Source of the DNA: Lingula anatina
Lineage: Eukaryota > Brachiopoda > Lingulata > Lingulida > Lingulidae
Assembly (NCBI RefSeq): GCF_001039355.2
Contig: NW_019773513.1
Span: 1,911,545-1,967,875, forward strand
Direction of reading: 5' to 3'
Length of the DNA: 56,331 bases
The first letter of the stretch is position 1, and every line of letters starts with the position of its first letter. Shown here piece by piece: positions 33,792 through 47,296 of this stretch. The notes beneath the pieces are model-generated. The model searched no databases and had not been told where the DNA came from. It saw nothing but the letters and a program-made list of their open reading frames with translations. The translations under genes were made by a program, and so were the position numbers.

Positions 33792-34925
33792 ACGCCGGTT
33801 TATGAGAAGCATGGACAAGTTCACAGTTATAGAAGTTATTAGTTTTCTTTATCGAACTGATGATATTTTGGATAATACTTTTTTGAGGTGACAGGTTTCT
33901 CACATAGCTTCTTTTTTTTCACACATATTGATGTTTTAAGCAGTATGATTCCAGCTGTAGAAAACACTTAAAAGATTACATTAATGTTACAGAGATATAT
34001 AGATTTACAACATAAATTTTATCTGAATAAACTTACGAAATATTAACACAGGTATAACTTTGTTTTATTCACTTTAATCTGTTAATCTGTTGACTTGCAA
34101 TACAGACAATGGTTTCTTAAACAACCCAGAAATACATCTTCCTTAAATGGTGCTTATTAAAATTGAAGACAAGCTTGTTTCAGTCAAAATCACTACAATA
34201 ATCACTTCAATAATTTACCACAAATAAAATTAACACAAACTGACACAAACTTTAAACCTCATTTGATCATCATTCAATCATTTCTCCAGTTGGTGATTTA
34301 ATGACAATTATAAAATGCCAAGTCTTATATGAATTCAAGTCCATTTCAATGAGTGTGTAACACACCTAGATCACATCTGTTCATAAGTGGCAGCCAGTGC
34401 CTCAGGCTTTGAAGTTTTAAAATCTATGATTGTTATACAATAACAGGTAATGGCATAGCAAATAGGCATTACCCTGAGGGGGCCAGCTATACAACATGCT
34501 CTCTGAAACAATAATCTGACCCTGTGCAACCACACTAATATATATTACTCTTCTACATGATATAAGTTATCTCTTTGGACTAACAGTATTTACCTGTTAT
34601 TTAATTTAAGGAATAATTTAAAAACAGTTTTCTAACAAAGGAAAACTTGAGATTTGTTCAACATTCCTCTCCATCTAAATGGGCAAATCTTCTTACACAA
34701 TGTATACTATAAATAGCTATAAATATGTTTAATAAATAAAGTCGAGATGCAAGTTGTTGTTTTTTCTCTTAAAATTGTGCGATTTGCAGGCTACACTTTG
34801 GAGATTACCATTTATACTGGGATCTTAATTGTATGCAGTCTTTATGTATAAATAAAAAGATTCTGACGCTAAAAGTTTATCACCACTAAATAGCACTTTT
34901 GAGTGTTTAATGTCAGCCCTCGTAA
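33792..34925. other. Convergent 3' interval of UPF0728 and OGDH
   Basis: No gene. Probable OGDH 3' UTR. A minus-strand AATAAA at 34074-34079 would give about 850 nt of UTR and end about 280 nt from the UPF0728 signal. Confidence 0.5.
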
Positions 34926-37900
34926 TTAATCGTTCAGCTCGAAAGCAGTTCTGAGGAAAACATTTCGCTCATCTTCGTGCATTCTCTTGTTCCCACAAGC
35001 AGGTGAGGCAGCTGAAGGTCGCCCAATGTATCTGCAAAATAAAATTTAATAAACAAATAAATTTATAAAGTTTTTAATTAATCATCAAAGCTTTATCATA
35101 CTGACCTATTATCTCTCTCATTGGGGATTTTCAAGTATGTGCATACATAAACTTTAGAAAAATGAGACATAATGCTTTTCAAAATACATATAACTTATAC
35201 CATTAAGAACACATCGATTTTCTCTATCTGGGTGTTATTGAGAATTACAAATATCATATAATACATAAGCAACAGTGATAGAAGATAATGAAAGTTTGTA
35301 TAAAGAAGAGTTTAAGCATATGTATGTATACTTTCTGTATCTATTTCTGATCTTACAATATCTGTAAATAGCTGATAACTATGACAGACAGTCCTGTGTC
35401 CTCATTTTAAAAGGTTGTCCACACTGTAAAAGTCATATTTATCATCTTCCCATACAGACCATCAAGTCCATCAATAAGAATAAAAACATGCGTTATACTT
35501 TCTCCACTGTATGTCTTATAATCTTCATCAACTAGTCAGCGAATGTGGGAAGTAATCTAATAAACTGATTGCCCACCTGACTGCTCCTTTGTCCCTGCGT
35601 GTGGTCTTCCTCAGGACAGTGTCCAGACGGGGCTGGATATAGGACCACGCCCCCTGGTTCTTGTGTTCTTCCTGCACCCAGCAAATCTTGGCACTGGAGT
35701 ATTTATTACATTCTTCTTGGACCAGGTCAAATGGGAACGGGGAAATCTGGATGGAAAATGTGATAAAAATTAATGACATATAACAAAACTATTCCCAAAA
35801 TATGAATATACTTTAATAGATACAGACCCAACTTGTGACTTTTATATAGAATTTTGAAAACAAGAAAATAAATAAATAAATAAATAAATAAAATTTCAGT
35901 AAGTCTTTTATTTTCCAAAACTGGCGACAATTGTAATGAATCGAATGTAACTGTGAGGACAAGTCTGCCAACCTGTTCAATTCTGGCAATAGCAACTTTC
36001 TCATCAAGGTTATTGGCCTGTCTCTCCTTCACCAACTCATAGTACACTTTGCCAGTGCAGAACAGTAACTTCTCTACAGAAGTTGGGTCTTCCTGGGCGC
36101 CACCCTCCTCTGGGATCAGGCGCCTAAACTTGGTGCCCTCTATCATCTCATCGAATTTCGATCGGGCCATGGGATGACGCAAAAGGCTCTTAGGTGACAT
36201 CATGATTAACTGCAAGCAGGAGGAAAACCACTAAGAAAAACTCCACAAACATGACTGTCAGTAATTGCTGATTATATATATTAATGAAATTATAAATTAT
36301 TAACTGAACGAGAACATAGCATACCAAATAAGTGGAATTCAAAGGGCGATAACATTAGAAATTATTCAATCAACCCTTCCATCCATCAAATTGTTCTCTA
36401 ATTCTAAATACCCCGATCAATTTTGATCGTTTTAAAAATCAAATAATTCTTTTTTTTTTTTCACTTCCTTCCAATGTGTAAACATACCGGCTTTCTGAAG
36501 GGCAAGTAGATCTGCCTCCTGATCACATGGAAGAGGTTGGCTGGAGTGGTGCAGTTCACCACTATCATGTTGATCTCGTGTAACTGCTGCATCACAAAGT
36601 CTGCATCTATTTTCTGAAATACAGAATATTGACATTTTGCTTTGTGAATAATTACAAATCCTAAACATAAGAATGCCATGTTCATGCTTGAGCACGATTA
36701 ATCAAAGACAGATACAAAAAAGGTTTATTTTTTGCAAATTGAACACCTTAATATGTTTTCATACAGTTTCAACACACGCAAATGTTCATAGTGTAAAATC
36801 AAAAGAACGTCGTCAAGTGGGCACAATCAAGTGGCAGTTATAGCTGTTAAAGTAGACAGCAATAGTTGCAAATATACAGACAAGTAACATTAAAATAAAG
36901 CCATTCTCATTGCTCCATTTTAACATATACAGACACAAACAGTATCTGTATTCAAAATGTACTTACGGGAAACAAGTCTGAATCGTCGTTGCACATCTGC
37001 AGGAATCTTTCCAAGCGAGCACTGGAGTGTTCAGGACCCTACAAGAGAATAAGCACATGAAAAATATGTGTGTGTGCGCGCGTGCGTGTGCACACATACA
37101 CACATACATAAAACACAACTATCAACAGGAACAAACAAAACTGTACATACAAATATATGTATACATATATGACTTTAAAAATTTTTTCCAACAAGAAAGA
37201 CTTAGTTTGAATTCAACTGGAAGAACTGGTTTAAAATAGAAATCCAGAATATGAGAGTTGATGTGGCAAAGAAGTTGTCAAATCTGTTCCCTTGGGTACA
37301 AAACTGAAGTTGTACTGAATATTTACTGATGGTTTTGCTCATCACAAGAGCATCATCAGGCTGTTGGGTGTTGGCAACCTTGTGACAAGAGTGCAACATA
37401 TGTGTTTCGCTGATATTTGGTTCCAAAGTAAGCAATTACTATCACAAAAACATCAGTAAATACAATTTCTTCGAACCATGAACAATCTCACTGACATATG
37501 CTGGATGCTATTTAAGAAAGCGATGTATCCTTTGTATAAAAAAAAAGTTTGCCTAAGCATAACTCCTCACCATTCCTTCCATGCCATGAGGCAAGAAAAG
37601 CACGATTCCCAGCTGTCTCATCCACTTGTCCTGGCCACTGCTGATGAACTGGTCTATGATGCACTGGGCGGTGTTGGCAAAGTCGCCAAATTGGGCCTCC
37701 CAAATGACCAGGGAGTTGGGGTTGGTCTGAGCATAACCTACTTCAAAACCTAAACACAGGGAGACCTTGGATGTTAAATGGTTCAAAATAAACAAGTTTG
37801 TAATATATTATATATATTTCTTTATTTTCTTTTTCTTTCATTTTCAAAATTCTGGGAGTTTTCATTTACAACAAAATGCGAATGGAATTATTATAGCTGC

Positions 37901-40900
37901 TGATAATTGAGGCATTCAAAAATATATAATAATCTGCAATAGAAATAATAAATAAATAAATAAATAAAGCATAAGATATTTCATTTCACATCTAATTTAC
38001 ACAATATGATCTATTTTGTAATACCACTTCTTTAATTTAAACATATATATTTCTCTGAGAATATGGCATTTGAAAAAAAAAAAGACATTTTGACTTAAGA
38101 AATCAAAAACTGTCTGAAAAAGATCAAATTGAGTCTAATGACCAATAACTTAGGTCAATTCAGTTGCAACTTTGACATAGTGTTTAGTATGAGTTGCACT
38201 TACCTAGCACAGCGTATTCAGACAGAGAGCTGTTACAGACTGTGAAGTGGGCCTGGGAGTCATTCAGGTGGTTGAGGGGCACGTAAAATTTCTTATCACG
38301 ATCCTGATCATGAATAACACTATGACGGTGGCTAGATTAGAAAACAAAATTACATATTTGTTAGCTTTGGTGTGATAACCAATATCTTTCAATAAATATC
38401 TAAGGTTTGTTCTACACAATTAAAAAATCCTTAAACACATGCAGTGACGACAGTGAGAATTTCTCATTGTATAGTGCAAAAACCAAGCTCATGAACATTT
38501 TTCATTCTAATTCACATTGCTACAACCTTTTAAAGCAAAAATCTTTCCACAACTGACCATACTAAATGCCCACAATAACATGCTGTCAACAAAATAAGGT
38601 TTTTCTATAGAATTGTACCTGAATGTGCCTCTCTCTGAATCCTGGCCACTCAGCCTGACATGGTAGCCCTCCATGAGAAGGGAGCCGAGGGCTAGTTTCT
38701 CTCCCAGTGCCCAGTCTGCCATCTTTTCCTTCTCCATGTCACGTCCACTCTTTAGAATACGGAGAATACCTGACAATAAGCGAAAAGAAATGATAATTGT
38801 TATTATTTTTATAAATTTTCAATGTAAGCAGTCAGTCTTAAAGGGCATTTCTCCCTAAAATGTTCATACTCTAAACTGAGAAATTATCATACGCATTAAT
38901 AAAATGCCTAACTTATGAAGAAAAATATTTCTATTAGCATCAATTTATCTGACAATTGAGCATAACACAAAAAGGAAGTGCAGCCTATCACAACCTAAAA
39001 CGAAAATACACAATTACCTGGATGGACCTTAAACTCTTTATCTGGTGGTGGCGAGTTCACCACCTTTGCAATATGTTGGAGGGTTTTCAAATTAATGCCA
39101 GTTTCGGGTCTCTGCATTGGATCCTTGTGCTCAAAAAAGTTCTTCCATGGTGAGTCTAGCCAGTCTCTGTTGTGCATGGCAGTTTCTTGCTTGGCCAGAA
39201 CATTGCCTTCTTCAAGAATCTTCTGATACTTCTGTTCTTCAGCCTGGAAATTTTACATGGATGTAGCAGTGTTTTTTTGTTTTGTTTTTTTGTCATATGT
39301 CATTAAAAATAGATTTATCAATTATAATTTATTTAAAGCAAAATATTTTCTCAGAACATCCTAAAAAGATGCTAGAGTGACCCCAATGAAAAAAAAAAAA
39401 TAAATATATAGTTCACATAAGGAAAATACTTATAATCTACAAATATGCTCAGCAACTAGAGATGAATTTGTACTTAAGATAAATACCGTAAGTTCTTCCT
39501 CAGTCACAACTCCAGTATTTAACAGATGCTGTGCATATTTCACCTTCACGGTGGTCTGCTGGTTAATCTTTTTGTACATCAAAGGCTGAGTGAACATTGG
39601 CTGGTCTATCTCATTGTGACCGTATCTACGATAACCCACCTGTATAGAAACAAATAAACAAACAACCTAGAAAACAGTTACGTGGTTTGATTAATCAGTT
39701 AGGAAACAAAGGCAATGACAATGAAACAAAAACATATTTTAACAATATTTACTGAAATAAAATTTGAAAACAAGAAACAAATATTCACAATGATTTTTTT
39801 GAACAAACAATTTTGTTGCTCAGTGAAATTGCAAGAATTTGCAAGTATCAGTGTATGCCTTATCCTATTTAAGACCAGTGGGCAGAAATTCACCAAGATG
39901 CTCTATGTTACTTAATTCTTCAACAATCATTACCTTTTAAATGAAAAATCCTGATGTTCATCAAGCATGAGCTGGAAACTGTTATATTGAAGCAATAGGA
40001 AAATTTCACAAATACAATAATTTTATATTATATTTCACAAGCAAACTACATCCTTTAAATAATTCCTACCAAATCGATGACAACATCCTTTTGAAAGGTG
40101 GCTCTCCATTCAGCTGCGATTTTGCAAGCATAGTTCACATCTTCTGGGTAGTCTGCATTCACGTGGAAGATAGGAGCATTCACGACCCGCGCTACATCGG
40201 TGGAATAGGGCGATGAACGGGACATACGGGGGTCAGTGGTGAAGCCGATCTGAATTTAGAAGTGGATTTGATTGGGTAAACGTATCAGAGATTAAAGTGA
40301 AAGTCTGGAGGGAGGGGGTGGGTATAGATAAACGTGGAAGACTTTAATCTCTTATGTATTCAAACGGTCAACTATCTTGGGGTTAATTTTTATCTTGAAA
40401 AGAGCAGAAATATTTTAATATCACACACGTTTTAGGCATCAAGTAAGAAAATGTTTACATAATATTACACGGACCAAACTGCCCATTACTCTGATAAAGA
40501 AAATGAAAAGGATGTATACCTGTATGTAAATATGTTAAGAAAGCATTTCAAAACTAGTAAAAGAACATGAGCTACTGTATTCCAGGTTGCAAATGAAGCA
40601 CTTTCTCACTAGTGCATTTTTGGGGAGTGTGTTGACACTCTTTCAGACATGCTGAAAACTATTCAGAATGGTCGGACATTTGGACAGAAATGAAAAATTT
40701 GCCGAACTGAAAGATTTTTGACAGACCAAAAATCACCCTTTTTGTTTGAGACAGATACTACCAGTATTATTAGGGTAGCTTACTTTGTTTGTGAATGTGA
40801 TCGGTTTGAAATGGAAGGCAAAAAACGCTTTGGGTCTAATATAATTTTATTGGTGAAGTATGTCGAATGATGAATGTAAATTCAAAATTGCAGCTCTTGA

Positions 40901-42468
40901 AACTCTTGTCGGTCCTCTGGACCAACCAAGTCCAATTTTTTACTGGTCCAGACAAATTTTGTCAGTCATGACCGATCGGACTGACAGTTCCAGCATGTCT
41001 GCTCTTTTCTTTTTGTCATTAATATGGAAGAAACTTCCCTTTCATGCTCATCTTGCATGAAAAAAGTAATAATAGTAATAAAAATAAATAAATTAAGTCT
41101 TCCCGCCCCCCTGGTACCTACCTGGTTGTTGACCACCACATGTATGGTGCCATGGGTGGTGTAGGCGGGAAGGTCACTCAAGTGGAACGTCTCATAGACC
41201 ACCCCCTGGCCAGCAAATGCAGCATCTCCATGCATCAGTATACTCATCACCTAAAAGGGTATCACCAATAGTGCTTTCTTTCAAAATATTTTGTACTGGA
41301 TATCATATATCTATAGATGGGAACTTTTTTATGTTTTGTTAAAAAAGGTATTGAAGTACATGTACATTGGGATGAATGCCACACAGTGGCAGGACAACTG
41401 CTTCCTATGATTTATGGTCAGTGATTTTTGTCCAACCACCTAACCCTTGTCATGTTTGTGCTATATAATAAAGGTAACAAATTGGGATCAAAGTCACTGA
41501 ATAAATTGAGCAAACTCACAAAAGTGGTGGAAGTAAGCACCAATAATTTTGTGAGGCACTTTACTTGCATTTCCCTAAACCAAACACTGATTTTACCTTC
41601 TTCCCTTGCTTGTCTCCCCTGTAATACTGTTCCGCTCTAGTTTTGCCCTGAACAACAGGACCGACAGCCTCCAAATGGGAGGGGTTGGCGCAGACGGCAA
41701 TCTTGACCTGCTTATTGGTCATCCTGTTCTCCCTCTCTACAAAGGTCCCCAAGTGATACTTCACGTCACCTGAACCTTCTTCAGCTGGTTTGATGTTGGA
41801 GTGAAACTGGCAGATGATCTTTGCCAGTGGTTTGCGGCACACGTTGGCCAGGACATTTAATCGACCCCTGTTGGATAAAAGATATATTAAAGTATGGATT
41901 TTGATACTGATATTAAGTCACTATGACAGTTTCTACAGTAAACGGCTTTGTTAGAGTTAGTCAGTTAGTCTATTCATTTCAGGGAACAGGTGATTTTGGC
42001 TGTTATCAGTTATGTATTGATTTTGATACAGATATTATAAAAGTCACAAATACAGTTTCCACAGTAAACGCCTTTGTAAGAATTAATGTTTTCCAACATT
42101 TTTGTATGTTTCAGTGAACAGGTGATTTTGGCTGCTGATCAGTAAAACCAGCAATGTAACTAAGTGTTTAACACAGCAGATGAAATTCTTCACTGATAAT
42201 AACATTTGATAATCACATCATCACAATCAGACAATTTCTTCTCATTTTCCCATGACTTCACTTGTAAACACTCACTGTAGTAAATGTCCACTTTACCCAT
42301 CCCACATGTATAAAAACATACCTATGAGGCATTCCTACAATGAAGGTGTCCACCCCTAAATCACTGGACACATCAATAATAGTCTTAAGACCAGGGATCA
42401 ACACTTCACAGCCTTCCAGTCCAAAACGTTTCTCTGAAGGCCACTTCTTGGCAAAAAATTCCTCTAAT
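34926..42468 (-). CDS. OGDH: 2-oxoglutarate dehydrogenase E1, copy A (14 3' exons, 5' part lost at the gap)
   Basis: ThDP-dependent E1 of the mitochondrial 2-oxoglutarate dehydrogenase complex (TCA cycle). Exons, 5' to 3' (minus): 42322-42468, 41597-41867, 41122-41250, 40070-40249, 39487-39639, 39018-39243, 38619-38769, 38204-38331, 37571-37749, 36967-37038, 36488-36613, 35973-36209, 35577-35746, 34926-35031. All borders are GT/AG with consistent phases, about 758 residues. Key motifs: [10 protein letters not shown], the active-site His in [14 protein letters not shown] and NPSHLEA, the ThDP/Mg site GDAAFAGQG...[71 protein letters not shown], and C-terminal [10 protein letters not shown]. These fit OGDH rather than its relative DHTKD1. 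Upstream exons are absent because the contig ends in the intron; they appear in copy B. Confidence 0.93.
35868..35893. repeat. (AAAT)n microsatellite, short allele
   Basis: About six AAAT units in an OGDH intron, versus roughly eleven at 47252-47297. Confidence 0.9.
37947..37970. repeat. (AAAT)n microsatellite, short allele
   Basis: AAAT/TAAA run in an OGDH intron; its counterpart at 49335-49375 is longer. Confidence 0.9.
40641..41003. mobile_element. Probable foldback element in an OGDH intron
   Basis: Imperfect inverted ends: CAGACATGCTG at the left, CAGCATGTCTG at the right, with partial pairing inward (GGTCGGA opposite TCGGTCATG-type words). Present in both copies (about 52090-52463 in B), so it predates the haplotype split. 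No ORF. Confidence 0.45.
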
Positions 42469-42515
42469 CTGAAAATATGCAAATGTAATGTCAGTAAAGA
42501 AATATCATTCAAATT

Positions 42516-43080
42516 AGATTGCCAGTATATGACTTCCTATTGAAGTTCAATAGTAACTAATGATGTATCTCTGTCAGTTTTTGAGATATAAGGGAGAGAA
42601 AATTTGCAAAGTTCAGTTCATGGTGAAAAGTAGGTCAGTGGTCAATTTAAAGGTCACAATAAGATTGCCAGTATATGACTTCCTACTCAAGTTCAACAGT
42701 AGCTATGGGCATATCTTTGCCAGTTTAAGAGATATAAGGGCTGGAAAATTTGCAAAGTTCAGTTCATGGTGAAAAGTAGGTCAGAGGTCAATTTCAGGAT
42801 CACAGTTAGATTGCCAGTATATGACTTCCTATTTAAGTTCAACAGTAACTATCAGCATATCTTTGCCAGTTTTGGAGATATAAAAATCAGAAAACTTGCA
42901 AATCATGAAAAGTAGGTCAAAGGTCAATTTCAAGGTCACAGTTAGATTACAAGTATATGACTTCCTATTCAAGTTCAACAGTAACTATGGGCGTTTCTCT
43001 GCTAATTTTGTAGTATTTCACTTTTTATTTTCACCACTAAATAAATATTGGATGTTGAACTTTTCGATAAAGTGCAATGC
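42516..43080. repeat. 146-bp tandem repeat (about 3.4 copies)
   Basis: Units start AGATTGCCAGTATATGAC at 42516, 42662 and 42808, then a shorter diverged one at 42944. Each carries GACTTCCTATTCAAGTTCAA-like and GGTCAAAGGTCAATTT-like words. Copy B switches to unrelated intron sequence at the equivalent point (53999), so this is a haplotype-specific insertion or contig-end repeat. Confidence 0.85.
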
Positions 43081-43563
43081 CTAAGCAGTATCGAAAACAA
43101 ATAACGGACACCACCTTCAGTGTTGCGCTTGATAAGCTCTACAAAATGCAAAAAACAAGAGGTCTCTAGCATTAACAGTTCCAGAATTGGAGAGTTTTCA
43201 GTTTTGGCATTTAATGGCCGCTGCTCCCGTGAAAATGCACCGATTGACCCCAAACTCACAAAGATGAAAGAAGACCCTAAGGGTAACACCTGTCCATAAT
43301 ATTATAAGTTAGATCTGAAATTTCTGAAACTCGGCATAAAATAATAATTTTTTTGCAAAAAATTCCCATTTTTAGAAAATTTTGGCCCGTTTGACCTTGA
43401 AATAAAGGTCAAAGGTCAAATCCAAGGGCATATTTGAAAACTCCACATATGACTTTCGGTCAGCCATCTGTAGAAATTTTTCCCATAATTCCTTAGGTAT
43501 TGGAGATATTTAGCATTGAATTTTCAAAATATTTGACAAGGGTGCGTTACAACAAGTGCCACG
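43081..43563. mobile_element. Likely transposon sequence at the contig end
   Basis: Continuation of the insertion that starts at 42516. It includes TTTGACCTTGAAATAAAGGT and AAAGGTCAAATCC words related to the tandem repeat. No ORF or clear ends; the contig stops at the n at 43564. Class not recognised. Confidence 0.4.
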
Positions 43564-43564
43564 N
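43564..43564. other. Contig join (single n), restart of the NFU1-UPF0728-OGDH block
   Basis: The base to its right corresponds to 32171; the base to its left lies in an OGDH intron repeat. Confidence 0.95.
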
Positions 43565-43670
43565 ATCGCGAACTGCTAAAATGCAGCTATTTCGGGTTTG
43601 GGAAAGGCACACAAGAATTTGCAACCCTTTTCTTGGTAAACAATCTAACCATCGATCGACTAAAATATAC

Positions 43671-43735
43671 CTTGCACTTGATGAAAATCCAAAGTTTTGG
43701 CTTAAACGACTAAGGCATCGCACACGGTTAGCCAT
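43671..43735 (-). pseudogene. NFU1: Second copy of NFU1 exon 1 (orphan, assembly duplicate)
   Basis: 65-nt exon, same transit peptide and donor as 32277-32341. The remaining NFU1 exons do not follow because the contig starts at 43565. Interpreted as the other allele. Confidence 0.9.
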
Positions 43736-44404
43736 CTCATCAGCGCCTAACTGCACGTCTCCCAAACTGCGAAGGTCGGCTTTGTTTTTATCGCAAGGGT
43801 TCGTAAATGGCTTTGATTTATGTACTTAATAGCTGCAGTATCGAAGTACTGTGAATGTCAATCATACGAAGCAATTTTAATCTTTACCATCTATGCTATT
43901 ATAATTTCATCATCAGCGTGATTATTAATTTTGATTTCATAATTTACCATTTGGTGCGGATCTACATTTGACCTATTTTCGATAGTTTACTCCTGGAAAC
44001 CGTACACAAAATGCAGGTATACGGAATTCTTTAGTGCTCTTCTTCTCCCTATTGTTTGCATAGACTTAATCTGATGGTAGAATGGTATTCAGTGGAATTA
44101 TCAGTTATCCAGTAGATACAGAAACCTACTAAAGCATGATTTTATTGTGTAGATATATTTACTACAATTTAAGAAATTGTGTTGAATTTTTTTCAGCTTG
44201 TCTCAGTTTCTACGGCCTGTCAGTGCCACGGCAGTGCTTGACTTTATAGAACTTTAATCTTCTACGGCTGCAACTATGCGGTTATTTGTCTTCAGCTGAC
44301 AGAAAATTTCCTTTGTTATTTGGCATCAAAATTTAAAGTTGAGTTTTTGCTTTATTATTTATTTATTTTTTTATTAAGGAGGGTTAACAGACCAGCTATC
44401 CAAA

Positions 44405-45104
44405 ATGCCAGAAAACGCCCGTGTAGTCGTGTGCTACGGACCATATGAATCGTGTGGAGTTGTGGATCATAGAGAGGAGAGGTTACAAGGACTGCAGAGT
44501 AAGTGACATTGTGTGCCCATGTTATGTGTTTTTTTTTTCTTGTTTAACCTTTATTTTGATGAAAAGTAATTAGGATGTTTTTTACCGTTCCGATTGATGT
44601 GCATGCTCGCTTGATTAGTTTTTAATAATTTAACTCATTTCAGCTGTTCTAACTAGAGATGGCCATCAGGTAGACCTACAAAAGATGGCCGATCATAATA
44701 CAGTACAACTCTATGTGAATGGGGAACTAATATTCACATGCAACATCAAAGATCTGGAATTTGGTAAACTACATTAAAAAATAATCTGGTGATGAAATTT
44801 TCATAAGATGAAAAATGATATTAATTCAAGTGAAAAAATAGATACCAAGTATCATGATTACTATTTCAACAGTAAAAATAGGAATGAAAGATTCATGTAA
44901 AACCCAGTGCTACAAATACAAATTTAATTCTTATTGCTTGCCATCACTGCACTGTATGCTGGTAAAGTAAATGCAACTGATGAATACTGCAGTTTGATCT
45001 TACATATTTTACAAAGATACCATATTTTTTCTCATTCAGGTGGAGATGGGCAGCTGGACAGTCTGTGTGCTCAGGCACTAGATGCAGTGAAGAAGGCATT
45101 TTAA
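44405..45104 (+). CDS. UPF0728 family protein, copy B (complete, 92 aa)
   Basis: Exons 44405-44498, 44644-44763 and 45040-45104, with lengths, phases and splice sites identical to copy A. Differences seen in the coding sequence are silent (for example GCT/GCC at Ala in QKMADHN), so the two encode the same protein as far as was checked. Introns differ by small indels, one of which breaks the spurious intronic frame before exon 3. Probably the other allele of the gene at 33010-33709. Family and function as for copy A: uncharacterised, no targeting signal visible. Confidence 0.92.
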
Positions 45105-45180
45105 ATAGATCTGATGAGATCAAATATAATCACTCAAATAGTCTATTAATCAAACAATTAAGCTCAATCTTGATTGGACT

Positions 45181-45186
45181 AATAAA
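45181..45186 (+). terminator. Polyadenylation signal of UPF0728 copy B
   Basis: AATAAA 77 nt after the stop, same spacing as in copy A. Confidence 0.65.
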
Positions 45187-46312
45187 ACGACGGTTAATGA
45201 GAAGCATGGACAAGTTCACAGTTATAGAAGTTATTAGTTTTCTTTGTCAAACTGATGATATTTTGGATAATACTTTTTTGAGGTGACAGGTTCGTCACAT
45301 TCTTTTTTTTTTCACACAAATTGATAAACGTTTTAAGCAGTACGATTCCAGCTGTAGAAAACACTTAAAAGAATACATTGATGTTACAGAGATATATAGA
45401 TTTACAACATAAATTTCATCTGAATAAACTTACAAAATATTAACACAGGTATAACTTTGTTTTATTCACTTTAATCTGTTGACTTGCAATACAGACAATG
45501 GTTTCTTAAACAACCCAGAAATACATCTTCCTTTAATGGTGCTTATTAAAATTGAAGACACGCCATTTCAGTCAAAATCACTACAGTGATCACTTCAATA
45601 ATTTACCACAAATAAAATTAACACAAACTGACACAAACTTTAAACCTCATTTGATCATCATTCAATCATTTCTCCAGTTGGTGGTTTAATGACAATTACT
45701 AAATGCCAAGTCTTATAGAATTCAAGTCCATTTCAATGAGCGTATAACACACCTAGATCACATCTGTTCATAAGTGGCAGCCAGTGCCTCAGGCTTTGAA
45801 GTTTTAAAATCTATGATTGTTATACAATAACAAGTAATGGCATAGCAAATAGGCATTACCCTGAGGGGGCCAGCTATACAACATGCTCTCTGAAACAATA
45901 ATCTGACCCTGTGCAACCACACTAATATATATTACTCTTCTACATGATATAAGTTATCTCTTTGGACTAACAGTATTTACCTGTTATTTAATTTAAGGAA
46001 TAATTTAAAAACAGTTTTCTAACCAAGGAAAACTTGAGATTTGTTCAACATTCCTCTCCATCTAAATGGGCAAATCTTCTTACACAATGTATACTATAAA
46101 TAGCTATAAATATGTTTAATAAATAAAGTCGAGATGCAAGTTGTTGTTTTTTCTCTTAAAATTGTGCGATTTGCAGGCTACACTTTGGAGATTACCATTT
46201 TTACTGGAATCTTAATTGTATGCAGTCTTTATGTATAAATAAAAAGATTCTGACGCTAAAAGTTTATCACCACTAAATAGCACTTTTGAGTGTTTAATGT
46301 CAGCCCTCGTAA
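45187..46312. other. Convergent 3' interval, copy B
   Basis: Counterpart of 33792-34925; no gene, probable OGDH 3' UTR. Confidence 0.5.
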
Positions 46313-47253
46313 TTAATCGTTCAGCTCGAAAGCAGTTCTGAGGAAAACATTTCGCTCATCTTCATGCATTCTCTTGTTCCCACAAGCAGGTGAGGCAGCT
46401 GAAGGTCGCCCAATGTATCTGCAAAATAAAATTTAATAAACAAATAAATTTATAAAGTTTTTAATTAATCATCAAAGCTTTATCATACTGACCTATTATC
46501 TCTCTCATTGGGGATTTTCAAGTATGTGCATACATAAACTTTAGAAAAATGTGACATAATGCTTTTCAAAATACATATAACTTATACCATTAAGAACACA
46601 TCGATTTTCTCTATCTGGGTGTTACTGAGAATTACAAATATCATATAATACATAAGCAACAGTGATAGAAGATAATGAAAGTTTGTATGAAGAAGAGTTT
46701 AAGCATATGTATGTATACTTTCTATATCTATTTCTGGTCTTACAATATCTGTAAATAGCTGATAACTATGACAGACAGTCCTGTGTCCTCATTTTAAAAG
46801 GTTGTCCACACTGTAAAAGTCATATTTATCATCTTCCCATACAGACCATCAAGTCTATCAATAAGAATAAAAACGTGTTATACTTTCTCCACTGTATGTC
46901 TTATAATCTTCATCAACTAGTCAGCGACTGTGGGAAGTAATCTAATAAACTGATTGCCCACCTGACTGCTCCTTTGTCCCTGCGTGTGGTCTTCCTCAGG
47001 ACAGTGTCCAGACGGGGCTGGATGTAGGACCATGCCCCCTGGTTCTTGTGTTCTTCCTGCACCCAGCAAATCTTGGCACTGGAGTATTTATTACATTCTT
47101 CTTGGACCAGGTCAAATGGGAACGGGGAAATCTGGATGGAAAATGTGATGAAAATTAATGACATATAACAAAACTATTCCCAAAATATGAATATACTTTA
47201 ATAGATACAGACCCAACTTGTGACTTTTATATAGAAATTTGAAAACAAGAAAA

Positions 47254-47296
<43 letters not shown>

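Larger units (their letters stand above)
32171..42516. repeat. Large duplication, copy A (NFU1 exon 1 to OGDH exons)
   Basis: Aligns continuously with 43565-53999, introns included, with occasional substitutions, small indels and microsatellite length changes: for example the AAAT array at 35868-35893 is much longer at 47252-47297. It contains NFU1 exon 1, UPF0728 and fourteen OGDH exons. Best read as one haplotype of the locus. Confidence 0.92.
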
